From Promethearchaeota archaeon (GTDB lineage: Archaea > Asgardarchaeota > Lokiarchaeia > Sigyniarchaeales > SOKP01), in the NCBI GenBank assembly GCA_004524385.1, contig SDNM01000012.1, forward strand, positions 1 to 12,552: a stretch of 12,552 nt of DNA, written 5' to 3'. The notes below the pieces were generated by a model. It did no database searches. It saw only the letters and a list, made by a program, of their open reading frames with translations, and was not told where the DNA came from. Shown here piece after piece: positions 7,286-12,466 of the stretch. The translations under genes and the position numbers were made by a program. Numbering within the stretch: the stretch's first letter is position 1; the number at the start of each line of letters is the position of its first letter.

Positions 7286-7338
7286 TCACTTTTTTAATCT
7301 TTCTTTTCTATGATATAAAATGTCATAGATAAAGGACT

Positions 7339-7373
7339 AAAAAAGTAAGAAATAATTTACTTTCTTGTAAATT
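7339..7373 (-). terminator. hairpin plus T-run after the small protein gene
   Basis: Arms AATTTAC (7354-7360) and GTAAATT (7367-7373) pair perfectly around a 6-base loop and overlap the stop codon of the gene at 7374-7372. On the minus strand they are followed by a run of six T (complement of 7339-7344). Archaeal polymerase terminates at U-tracts, so the T-run is the essential part. Confidence 0.5.
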
Positions 7374-7638
7374 AAGAACTTTCTAATCTAAACACAGCTG
7401 ACTCATTTGGAATATAAAATTTTTCATCATCTTTTAATACTAAAGTGTGATAAAAATTTGCTAATTGTAAAAAACCTCTTATTACATCTTCATCTCCTTC
7501 AAATTCAAAACGTACTTCTGAGACAGAGTTTTTCGTTTTAACATCAACTTTTTCATAGATTTTTTCATCTATTAAAGGTACTTTTAGTTCATTTGCAATT
7601 TCATAAACCCTATTTATAAAAAGTTCATTTTTTCCCAA
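7372..7638 (-). CDS. small hypothetical protein next to uspA
   Basis: An 88-residue protein starting at TTG 7638. The start is chosen because GGAGGTG (complement of 7645-7651) lies 5 bases upstream. The in-frame GTG at 7647 is itself part of that ribosome binding site and so is unlikely to be the start. I do not recognise the family. The composition is balanced, acidic and soluble: a helix-like N-terminus (ELFINRVYEIANELKVPLID), strand-like VSEVRFEFEG, and a helix GFLQLANFYHTLVL. This suggests a compact alpha/beta domain with no membrane segment or cysteine. It lies 59 bases downstream of the UspA gene on the same strand, both have the same strong ribosome binding site, and a terminator follows, so the two are probably cotranscribed. 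Confidence 0.7.
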   Translation of the reverse strand: MGKNELFINRVYEIANELKVPLIDEKIYEKVDVKTKNSVSEVRFEFEGDEDVIRGFLQLANFYHTLVLKDDEKFYIPNESAVFRLESS

Positions 7639-7697
7639 AATTAACACCTCCTTTTATTTATATATTAAAATATTTATTTTACTATAGAAAAAAAAAA

Positions 7698-8171
7698 TTA
7701 ACGGACTACAAGGACATCGCATGGAGCTTCATTCAAAACTTTGGTAGCCACTGTACCTAGAAAAATTCTTTTTAGTTTAGAATGGTTACCTTTACATCCT
7801 AAAGCAACAAGATCAAAATCTTCTTCCTTGACGGTTCGTTTAATATAGTCCTCCGGTTCTTCGTCTTTTATTAATCGTGTTTCTACAGGACCAAACTCTC
7901 CATTAAACATGCTTTTTGTTTTTTCTATTATTGCTTTACCTTCTCTTTCATACTCTGCCCGTATTTTATTGTAATCTACCGTAGGAACCGTATAGTGATT
8001 AGCACTACCAAAAGCAACTCCTAATGGTATCGTTTTCTGAAGCATATGATGCTCAATTGAATGAAATATTACTACTTTACTCCCATACTTTTTCTGAAGC
8101 TCAATTACTCGACCAGCCGCACGTAATGCATCGTCCGAACCATCAGTTGCTAATAAAATCTTTTCATACAT
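7698..8171 (-). CDS. universal stress protein, UspA family
   Basis: A 157-residue protein, the normal length of a single-domain Usp. It begins MYEKILLATDGSDDALRAAG, with the D of the nucleotide-binding ATDGS segment, and ends GTVATKVLNEAPCDVLVVR, the standard family C-terminus. The ATP-binding glycine motif is present as GCKG...FLGT, with ten residues between the second and third glycine instead of the usual nine (G-x2-G-x9-G-S/T). ATP binding is thus likely but slightly altered. Cytoplasmic, usually dimeric; the precise role is unknown. The start is ATG 8171: GGAGGTG (complement of 8180-8186) lies 8 bases upstream, with a TTG directly before the ATG as an alternative. The longer frame back to 8222 reads through this ribosome binding site and is rejected. 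It belongs with the regulators and Hsp20 to the right. Confidence 0.9.
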   Translation of the reverse strand: MYEKILLATDGSDDALRAAGRVIELQKKYGSKVVIFHSIEHHMLQKTIPLGVAFGSANHYTVPTVDYNKIRAEYEREGKAIIEKTKSMFNGEFGPVETRLIKDEEPEDYIKRTVKEEDFDLVALGCKGNHSKLKRIFLGTVATKVLNEAPCDVLVVR

Positions 8172-8241
8172 CAATTTTTCACCTCCGTAATTAATAATTT
8201 TATAAAAAATCTCTAGATTCAAAAAATCTTAAAGACTTTTG

Positions 8242-8261
8242 AAATCTTAAATAAAAGATTT
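8242..8261. promoter_or_regulatory. inverted repeat in the uspA upstream region
   Basis: AAATCTT (8242-8248) and AAGATTT (8255-8261) form a perfect dyad with a 6-base spacer, and another AAATCTT copy lies at 8224-8230. The element lies 70-90 bases before the uspA start, upstream of a TTTATAAAA-like TATA candidate near 8200 on the minus strand. Position and symmetry fit an operator, though hairpins are easily formed in such AT-rich DNA. Confidence 0.35.
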
Positions 8262-8326
8262 AAAAAGTAATCACAAAAATGATTAATTTTTTTTATATCT
8301 TTTAAAAATATGTTGAAATGATCCTT

Positions 8327-9016
8327 TCATACTGGTTTTAATTGATACAATTCATTCATTTTCAACAGACTTGACATAAAAATGAATGGTTTTTTCAAAT
8401 ATTCTTTCTGATTTTCTTCACTTGAAGTGATTTCTTTAATTTTTTCATGAAAATCATTTATTACATCTAAGACCTTTTTGAATTTTTCTTCACTAATAAA
8501 TATTAAATTCATTAAAGGTTTAATCTTCTTAATATTTTTATAAAAAGTCTCATATTCAACATTTTCATTTTCCTCATAATTTTCAATAAAGTCATTAAGG
8601 ATATCAAGAGGATTCTTCATAATTTTTATGATTGATTGAATTACTCTGAAATATTTAATGAATTCCTCCACTTTTTTGGGAGGCTGAATTGTTAATAAGC
8701 TGTTATCATCATAATTATCACCTAATAGGATATAATCATCTCTTAATCGATAATATTTAGATTTTATAGAGCCTCTTACTTTTACTTCTTTTGAGACATA
8801 AATAATTCCTGAATCAGTTAAATTTCGAAGATTTCTTACAATTGTAGATTTACTTTTTTTTATATGTTTACTTATTTGGGTTAAGCTTAATTCTTGATTA
8901 ATAAAAAGTTCGATAATTATACGGATTTGTATCTTATTTTTAATTGAAGCAATTAATTCTCGCTTTTTTTCTTTCCTACCATCGTGTTTGTTTGTAGTTT
9001 TTTCCAAACCTATCAC
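8327..9016 (-). CDS. winged-helix transcriptional regulator (ArsR-like)
   Basis: A 229-residue protein. Residues about 18-95 form a winged helix-turn-helix: IQIRIIIELFINQELSLTQI, then SKHIKKSKSTIVRNLRNLTD and SGIIYVSKEVKV...SKYYRL, i.e. helix, recognition helix and wing in ArsR/MarR-like order. The C-terminal 130 residues are mostly helical and charged, without a recognisable ligand domain or metal-binding cysteines, and may dimerise or bind an effector. The start is uncertain: GTG 9016 or TTG 9007, neither with a clear ribosome binding site. The gene begins 32 bases after the AsnC-type gene on the same strand, so the two are likely cotranscribed. Archaeal heat-shock repressors such as Phr are ArsR-like and also reside beside hsp20 genes. 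A similar role here is inference from position only. Confidence 0.75.
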   Translation of the reverse strand: MIGLEKTTNKHDGRKEKKRELIASIKNKIQIRIIIELFINQELSLTQISKHIKKSKSTIVRNLRNLTDSGIIYVSKEVKVRGSIKSKYYRLRDDYILLGDNYDDNSLLTIQPPKKVEEFIKYFRVIQSIIKIMKNPLDILNDFIENYEENENVEYETFYKNIKKIKPLMNLIFISEEKFKKVLDVINDFHEKIKEITSSEENQKEYLKKPFIFMSSLLKMNELYQLKPV

Positions 9017-9048
9017 TTTTTATAATTTTCTTAAAATACAAGATATAA

Positions 9049-9480
9049 TCATTTAATAATATCAGTTATGAAACAAGTCTCTATTATTTTAACACCTTCG
9101 ATTGTAGAGATTTTATTTTCTATTAGAGGATTAAAGTCTTCAATAGAATGGATTTTAATTCTCAATAAAATACCACAATCACCGGACAATCTCCAAATAT
9201 CCGTAATTTCCTGAATGTGCTTTAATTGTTTTAAAATTTTCTTAATATTTTTGAAGTCAGGTTCAATTTTAATTGTCGAATAGACTTTTGGTTGTGAATT
9301 AATTTCATATTCAATTGTGAATTTGTCGATTATATCATTTTCTAACATTTTTTGAACCCGCCGTCTGACGGTTGCCTCTGTTCTATCCACAACGTCTGCA
9401 ATATCACTATAAGATTGTCTTGAATCTTCATTTAATTCCTCCAAAATCTTGAGATCAATTATATCTACTGATTCTGAAAT
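9049..9480 (-). CDS. Lrp/AsnC-family transcriptional regulator
   Basis: Read from ATT 9480, a 143-residue protein of normal Lrp/AsnC length. The N-terminal helix-turn-helix is complete (DIIDLKILEELNEDSRQSYS, then DIADVVDRTEATVRRRVQKM). The RAM effector/oligomerisation domain follows (about 68-143), with the SGDCGILLRIKI strand resembling the family GDYD segment. The DIIDLKIL helix lies before the first conventional start (TTG 9444), so translation must begin further upstream. A TAA at 9481-9483 limits this to 12 extra codons, none of them ATG, GTG or TTG. GGTG (complement of 9488-9491) is 7 bases before the ATT codon, so I take ATT as start. Such regulators bind dyads as octamers and often autoregulate; several dyads lie in the promoter region. 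Divergent from hsp20. Confidence 0.85.
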   Translation of the reverse strand: MSESVDIIDLKILEELNEDSRQSYSDIADVVDRTEATVRRRVQKMLENDIIDKFTIEYEINSQPKVYSTIKIEPDFKNIKKILKQLKHIQEITDIWRLSGDCGILLRIKIHSIEDFNPLIENKISTIEGVKIIETCFITDIIK

Positions 9481-9509
9481 TTAATTTCACCATTTAACTT
9501 TTTTTAAAT

Positions 9510-9537
9510 TAAGATATTTAAAAATCTTAAAAATATC
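9510..9537. promoter_or_regulatory. overlapping dyads in the AsnC/Lrp promoter
   Basis: TAAGAT (9510-9515) pairs with ATCTTA (9524-9529), and overlapping it GATATTT (9513-9519) pairs with AAATATC (9531-9537). They lie 30-57 bases upstream of the regulator start on its promoter side. Lrp/AsnC proteins commonly bind AT-rich dyads in their own promoter, so autoregulation is plausible. Confidence 0.4.
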
Positions 9538-9560
9538 ATGTTTTAGAATTTATTTTTTTA

Positions 9561-9598
9561 ATTCTTATTTTCTAGTAAGAATTTATCATTTATAAATG
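9561..9598. promoter_or_regulatory. dyad and 12-bp palindrome in the divergent region
   Basis: ATTCTTA (9561-9567) and TAAGAAT (9576-9582) form a perfect inverted repeat with an 8-base spacer. Immediately after, CATTTATAAATG (9587-9598) is a perfect 12-bp palindrome containing a TATA-like core usable on both strands. The pair sits midway between the AsnC regulator and hsp20. Confidence 0.4.
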
Positions 9599-9603
9599 TT
9601 CCT

Positions 9604-9661
9604 ATGAAACGATGTTTATGAAACGTTCTTATGGGGCGATGCAAACAAAACGTTTATAAGT
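9604..9661 (+). promoter_or_regulatory. hsp20 promoter with four-unit operator-like repeat
   Basis: Four imperfect 8-bp units lie at 13-14 bp spacing: ATGAAACG (9604-9611), ATGAAACG (9618-9625), ATGGGGCG (9631-9638) and ACAAAACG (9645-9652). The last overlaps a BRE/TATA-like sequence, AAACG followed by TTTATAAG (9654-9661). The GC content is locally higher than in the flanks. A start site about 25 bases downstream would give a leader of roughly 75 bases to ATG 9762. The layout fits a heat-shock regulator operator at the BRE/TATA, as known for Phr-type control, but the protein is unknown. Confidence 0.5.
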
Positions 9662-9761
9662 AATTAATTCTTATAATTATTTAGAGAGATAATTTTGGAT
9701 AATTTTATTCAAAGGGATCTCAATATAATATTTAAATTAATAGAACTGAGGTGAAAACTTG

Positions 9762-10331
9762 ATGACTAATGAAAAGCAAATTAAAGATAGAAAAAGAGAA
9801 GACATTGAAGAAGAGGAACGGGAAGAGCAAAAATCAAGAGAACTTTCTATTAGAAGAGAAAGTCCATTTTCATTATTTCAACAAATGGATCGAATGCTTG
9901 ATAATATGTGGAGAGGATTTGATGATCTATTCTGGTGGCCTTTTAGCAGTAGAAACTATAGACCATTGTCTCTAAGAATAACAGAGAATGAGCCATTATT
10001 TAGGACGCCATTATCAAATATAACAGAAAATGATAATGAATATGAAATTTCTGCTGAAATGCCTGGGTTAGATAAAGGTGATCTTGAAATCAATATTTCT
10101 GATGGAAGTCTAGAGATCAACGGAGAAATATCAGAAGAGAAGCAAGAAGAGAAAAAAGGAGATCTTGTAAGAAGAGAATGTTATTCCTCAAGTTATTATA
10201 GGCTATTTAATCTACCTAAAAATATTGATGAGGAAGGAATTGAAGCAAACCTTGATAAAGGTTTATTGAAAATAACAATTCCAAAAGTCGAACCGACAGA
10301 GTCAGCAAATAAAAAGATTGAAATTAAGTAA
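9762..10331 (+). CDS. small heat shock protein, Hsp20/alpha-crystallin family
   Basis: A 189-residue ATP-independent holdase. The N-terminal 30 residues are unusually charged (runs of EEEE and KR), followed by the classical SPFSLFQQMDRMLDNMWRGF amphipathic segment. The alpha-crystallin domain covers about 85-175 (EYEISAEMPGLDKGDLEINI ... ANLDKGLLKITIPK, the latter being the A-x-x-x-x-G-L-L signature). The C-terminal KIEIK supplies the I-x-I motif that docks into neighbouring subunits, so oligomer assembly should be intact. The start is ATG 9762, with GAGGTG at 9748-9753 eight bases upstream; TTG 9759 is an alternative. Its own promoter and repeat element lie at 9604-9661, and a T-tract follows the gene. 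It is transcribed divergently from two regulators, which fits stress-induced control. Confidence 0.95.
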   Translation: MTNEKQIKDRKREDIEEEEREEQKSRELSIRRESPFSLFQQMDRMLDNMWRGFDDLFWWPFSSRNYRPLSLRITENEPLFRTPLSNITENDNEYEISAEMPGLDKGDLEINISDGSLEINGEISEEKQEEKKGDLVRRECYSSSYYRLFNLPKNIDEEGIEANLDKGLLKITIPKVEPTESANKKIEIK

Positions 10332-10343
10332 TAACACAATCAA

Positions 10344-10375
10344 TTTTTTGTTAGATCTTACTAATCTTTTTTTTT
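10344..10375 (+). terminator. T-tract terminator after hsp20
   Basis: Two T-runs, six T at 10344-10349 and nine T at 10367-10375, follow the hsp20 stop by 13-44 bases. T-tracts alone terminate archaeal RNA polymerase; no strong GC hairpin is present. Confidence 0.5.
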
Positions 10376-10382
10376 AATTATA

Positions 10383-10400
10383 TTAAAACCAATCGAGGTG
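10383..10400 (+). repeat. 18-bp leader repeat, copy 1
   Basis: TTAAAACCAATCGAGGTG is repeated with one mismatch at 11271-11288. Both copies follow a T-tract by 6-7 bases, end in the ribosome binding site GAGGTG, and precede a gene without a usual start codon. It looks like a duplicated 5' leader. Confidence 0.65.
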
Positions 10401-10406
10401 AAAATA

Positions 10407-11249
10407 ATTACAACTAATCTTGAGAAAGAAGAAGAATTTACTATAAAAAAATACATAATTTCTAAGAAAAATAAAGAATCTGCGAAAATTTTTCTTAAAG
10501 CTCTGGCAATATTTGGAATTTGGATGCTTTTAACGTATTTACTTGAAGGAATGCTATTAACACTACAAGGACCAGATGCAACTATGAATCGCATGTTATA
10601 TACATTTATTGCTAATATTGTATTTGGAACGATTATTGGAATTTATTTTATACATTATAATCTAAAATCTTATGACTTTTCTAAAGAAGAATATGGATTT
10701 CGTTCAATTGCTTTTACGTTAAATTCTATAATAATAGGATTTTTGGCAGGTCTTGGCTTATACTTTGCTCAAAATCCCCCTACATATGATCCCGTTATTA
10801 TTGCCAATGGATTTGCGCAAGTTTTAGTAGTCTCTATTGCTGAGATTATAATTTGTTGGGCAATAGTGGGTACAATTTCTAAACATATAACTAAAAAAAA
10901 GATAGGAAAGATTCTCTCAGTAATATTTGCTGTTACAATTTCAAGCATATTATTTGGACTGTATCATTTTGCGCACAGCCCACCATTTAATACTATAAAT
11001 ATGTTTATAATGTTAACAATAGTAGGTGTTGTGTTTACAAGTATTTACTATTTTATAGTTAAAGATATATATGGGACAATCGTATTTCATAATTTTTTAG
11101 GTGTTCTAGGAGTGTTAAATGCATTGAAACAATCAGGTAACCTAACAGCGTATACAACACCAATAGTTCCACTATTTATAACCGCAGGTATTGCATTATT
11201 AATATTAGTATTAATGGATTATTTCTTTATTCGTAGAGAGAACTACTAA
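10407..11249 (+). CDS. CPBP-like (CAAX protease/Abi-type) membrane protein, motifs altered
   Basis: A 280-residue protein with about eight hydrophobic segments after a charged 35-residue start. Segment order and motifs resemble CPBP intramembrane proteases (Rce1/Abi type): SIAEIIICW where EExxxR is expected, FGLYHFAHS matching FxxxH, and a helix with IVFHNFLG where HxxxN/D is expected. Motif one keeps only one glutamate and lacks the arginine. In motif three the asparagine follows the histidine directly. The histidines thus survive but protease activity is doubtful. Function could be a processing protease or a non-catalytic membrane protein. The start is taken as ATT 10407, six bases after GAGGTG; the GTG at 10398 is part of that ribosome binding site. 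Between hsp20 and the V4R-like gene, same strand, with its own leader. Confidence 0.65.
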   Translation: MTTNLEKEEEFTIKKYIISKKNKESAKIFLKALAIFGIWMLLTYLLEGMLLTLQGPDATMNRMLYTFIANIVFGTIIGIYFIHYNLKSYDFSKEEYGFRSIAFTLNSIIIGFLAGLGLYFAQNPPTYDPVIIANGFAQVLVVSIAEIIICWAIVGTISKHITKKKIGKILSVIFAVTISSILFGLYHFAHSPPFNTINMFIMLTIVGVVFTSIYYFIVKDIYGTIVFHNFLGVLGVLNALKQSGNLTAYTTPIVPLFITAGIALLILVLMDYFFIRRENY

Positions 11250-11254
11250 AATTA

Positions 11255-11264
11255 TTTTTTTTTT
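11255..11264 (+). terminator. T-tract terminator after the CPBP-like gene
   Basis: Ten consecutive T start six bases after the stop codon and precede the second copy of the leader repeat. This mirrors the arrangement after hsp20. Confidence 0.5.
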
Positions 11265-11270
11265 ATTGAA

Positions 11271-11288
11271 TTAAAACCAATGGAGGTG
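11271..11288 (+). repeat. 18-bp leader repeat, copy 2
   Basis: TTAAAACCAATGGAGGTG matches copy 1 (10383-10400) at 17 of 18 positions. It ends in the ribosome binding site GGAGGTG (11282-11288) for the gene that follows. Confidence 0.65.
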
Positions 11289-11295
11289 TTAGAAT

Positions 11296-11742
11296 ATAAT
11301 AACTAAAGATGCATTAAAATTTTTTCAAGCTTATATTGAAGAAATGGTTGATATAGGAGGTCCTAATTTACCTAAATCAGTTTCTTCAAAATTAGGCACT
11401 AAATTAGGTAAAATATACAAAAAAAGAAAAATTAAGAAAATTGAGCCAGCAATTAAAAAAAGTCTCAATGCATTAGGAGAATTAGTAAATCTCATTGAAG
11501 AAAATGAAAATAAATTTGAAATTCAAGTAAAACATAAAAATAAATTTTGTCCAATTGGAGGGAAATATAATCCAACTAAAGCAGAATTTTTCCAAGAAAG
11601 TATATGTATTCCATTCTATATCGCATTTCTAAATAGATTAGATCCTAGATCATATTACAATATCAGGGTAAAGAGCTGCGTTGTAAGCAGTAATACAAAT
11701 TATTGCATATTTGAGTTATTTGGAAAAAAAAGGGAAAAATAG
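11296..11742 (+). CDS. cysteine-containing V4R-like protein, tentative
   Basis: A 148-residue protein counted from ATA 11296. The first ATG (11344) would remove a conserved-looking amphipathic helix (ALKFFQAYIEEMVDIGG) and leaves the GGAGGTG site 55 bases away. A TAG at 11290-11292 closes the frame upstream. ATA 11296 lies 7 and ATA 11299 lies 10 bases from the ribosome binding site. The body shows four cysteines: C85 (FCPIGG), C104 (ESICIPFY), C118 (RVKSCVV) and C127 (NYCIFEL). The spacing and the final CxxxxxxxxCxFEL pattern recall the metal- or ligand-binding end of V4R/4-vinyl-reductase-type domains, which sense small hydrophobic ligands. That assignment is by resemblance only; a zinc-binding protein of another family is equally possible. 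It is soluble, has no HTH, and may be a stress sensor given its neighbours. Confidence 0.55.
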   Translation: MITKDALKFFQAYIEEMVDIGGPNLPKSVSSKLGTKLGKIYKKRKIKKIEPAIKKSLNALGELVNLIEENENKFEIQVKHKNKFCPIGGKYNPTKAEFFQESICIPFYIAFLNRLDPRSYYNIRVKSCVVSSNTNYCIFELFGKKREK

Positions 11743-11839
11743 AAATATAAGATCATTTAAAATTATATTAATTCAATATTTATCGATTTAGAATGAGATT
11801 ATCTTAATACTATAGCTGTCAAATTTAAGAAATATTTAG

Positions 11840-11911
11840 TTTAAAAAAGATGGAATAACAAGATTAGATTTTAGAAAAGTAGTTAAAGATTATTGTTCTC
11901 AATTAAATTAA
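11840..11911 (+). pseudogene. 23-codon C-terminal gene fragment, copy A
   Basis: After TAG 11837-11839 a frame of 23 codons runs to TAA 11909-11911 and contains KDGITRLDFRKVVKDY. A near-identical fragment (KDGIPGLDFRIVVKD) lies at 12388-12456. Neither has a start codon. The shared pattern DGIxxLDFRxVVKD suggests both are ends of one former gene family. The parent protein is not recognised. Confidence 0.4.
11845..11892 (+). repeat. 48-bp direct repeat, copy A (left of DUF2061 gene)
   Basis: Identical to 12408-12455 at 43 of 48 positions by eye, with no gaps. The two copies are in the same orientation and flank the DUF2061 gene at a distance of 563 bp. Confidence 0.75.
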
Positions 11912-11923
11912 CCTAATTTTGAT

Positions 11924-12391
11924 ATGAAGCACGTTAAAAACTTAGAATGGAAAGAAAGCTTGGTTAAAAGTCTAATTTATAGATTTTTGACAATATTCCT
12001 TGGATTTCTTACTGCTTTTTTTGTTACAGGCAGCTTTATCATAGCTTTAGGTGTGGCTATATTAACAGAATTGGTTCAATTTGTATTTTATTTCGTCTAT
12101 GAAATTATTTGGACAAATCTAATTACTCGAAAAAGAATAATAGAGGAAATAAGGCAAACAATTGATTTACAATTGAACTACAATATAATATTAGAACTCG
12201 CTTATCAAATGAGTCAAATTAATACTTTTGTAGGGGATGTATATCTTTCAGCTCGAAATTTCCTTAAAAGTATATTAGAGAATGAACAGTTAAAAAGTAT
12301 TCGTGATGAGGTTTCAAAATATTACCATCATTTTGAATATACACATCGGAATAGAGAATTTACTACTTATGGGGAAAAATTAAGTGAATAA
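11924..12391 (+). CDS. DUF2061 membrane protein
   Basis: A 155-residue protein. Residues about 8-68 match the DUF2061 pattern: WKESLVKSLIYRF, then a hydrophobic helix ending in TGS, a second helix (FIIALGVAILTELVQFVFYF) and VYEIIW in place of the usual HE-x-x-W. Two membrane helices are expected, with both ends probably on the same side. The remaining 85 residues are charged and helical (QLNYNIILELAYQMSQINTF ... EVSKYYHHFEYTHR), longer than typical short DUF2061 proteins, and may form a cytoplasmic domain. The function of the family is unknown. ATG 11924 has no ribosome binding site; the frame is closed by TAA just upstream. The gene is bracketed by 48-bp direct repeats that carry fragments of another gene, so it may have arrived between duplicated copies. 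Confidence 0.75.
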   Translation: MKHVKNLEWKESLVKSLIYRFLTIFLGFLTAFFVTGSFIIALGVAILTELVQFVFYFVYEIIWTNLITRKRIIEEIRQTIDLQLNYNIILELAYQMSQINTFVGDVYLSARNFLKSILENEQLKSIRDEVSKYYHHFEYTHRNREFTTYGEKLSE

Positions 12392-12456
12392 TTTTTTCAA
12401 ATTTCATAAAAGATGGAATACCTGGATTAGATTTTAGAATAGTGGTTAAAGATTAA
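12388..12456 (+). pseudogene. C-terminal gene fragment, copy B
   Basis: After an out-of-frame TGA (12385-12387) a frame of 22 codons reads to TAA 12454-12456 and ends KDGIPGLDFRIVVKD, paralogous to copy A at 11840-11911. It slightly overlaps the end of the DUF2061 gene in another frame. No start codon; unrecognised parent. Confidence 0.4.
12408..12455 (+). repeat. 48-bp direct repeat, copy B (right of DUF2061 gene)
   Basis: Matches 11845-11892 at 43 of 48 positions; the five mismatches are three in the middle (around 12421-12424) and two near 12439-12443. Same orientation as copy A. Confidence 0.75.
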
Positions 12457-12466
12457 TAATATTTTA

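Noticed and set aside
7286..7288. TGA as selenocysteine codon in the coiled-coil gene
   Set aside because: No redox-type context or recognisable insertion element, and the gene is also frameshifted; decay is simpler.
9604..9661. Short CRISPR-like repeat array
   Set aside because: The units are only 8 bp with 5-6 bp between them and imperfect; no spacers, no cas genes. A promoter operator fits better.
9769..9975. 68-codon plus-strand frame overlapping hsp20
   Set aside because: Alternate frame of the Hsp20 gene, whose domain and motifs are unambiguous.
10361..10594. 77-codon minus-strand frame
   Set aside because: Antisense to the start of the CPBP-like gene and running through the T-tract and leader repeat.
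11845..12455. Transposon bounded by the direct repeats
   Set aside because: No transposase, terminal inverted repeats or short target duplication was found; the repeats are in a coding-like frame, so duplication is the simpler reading.
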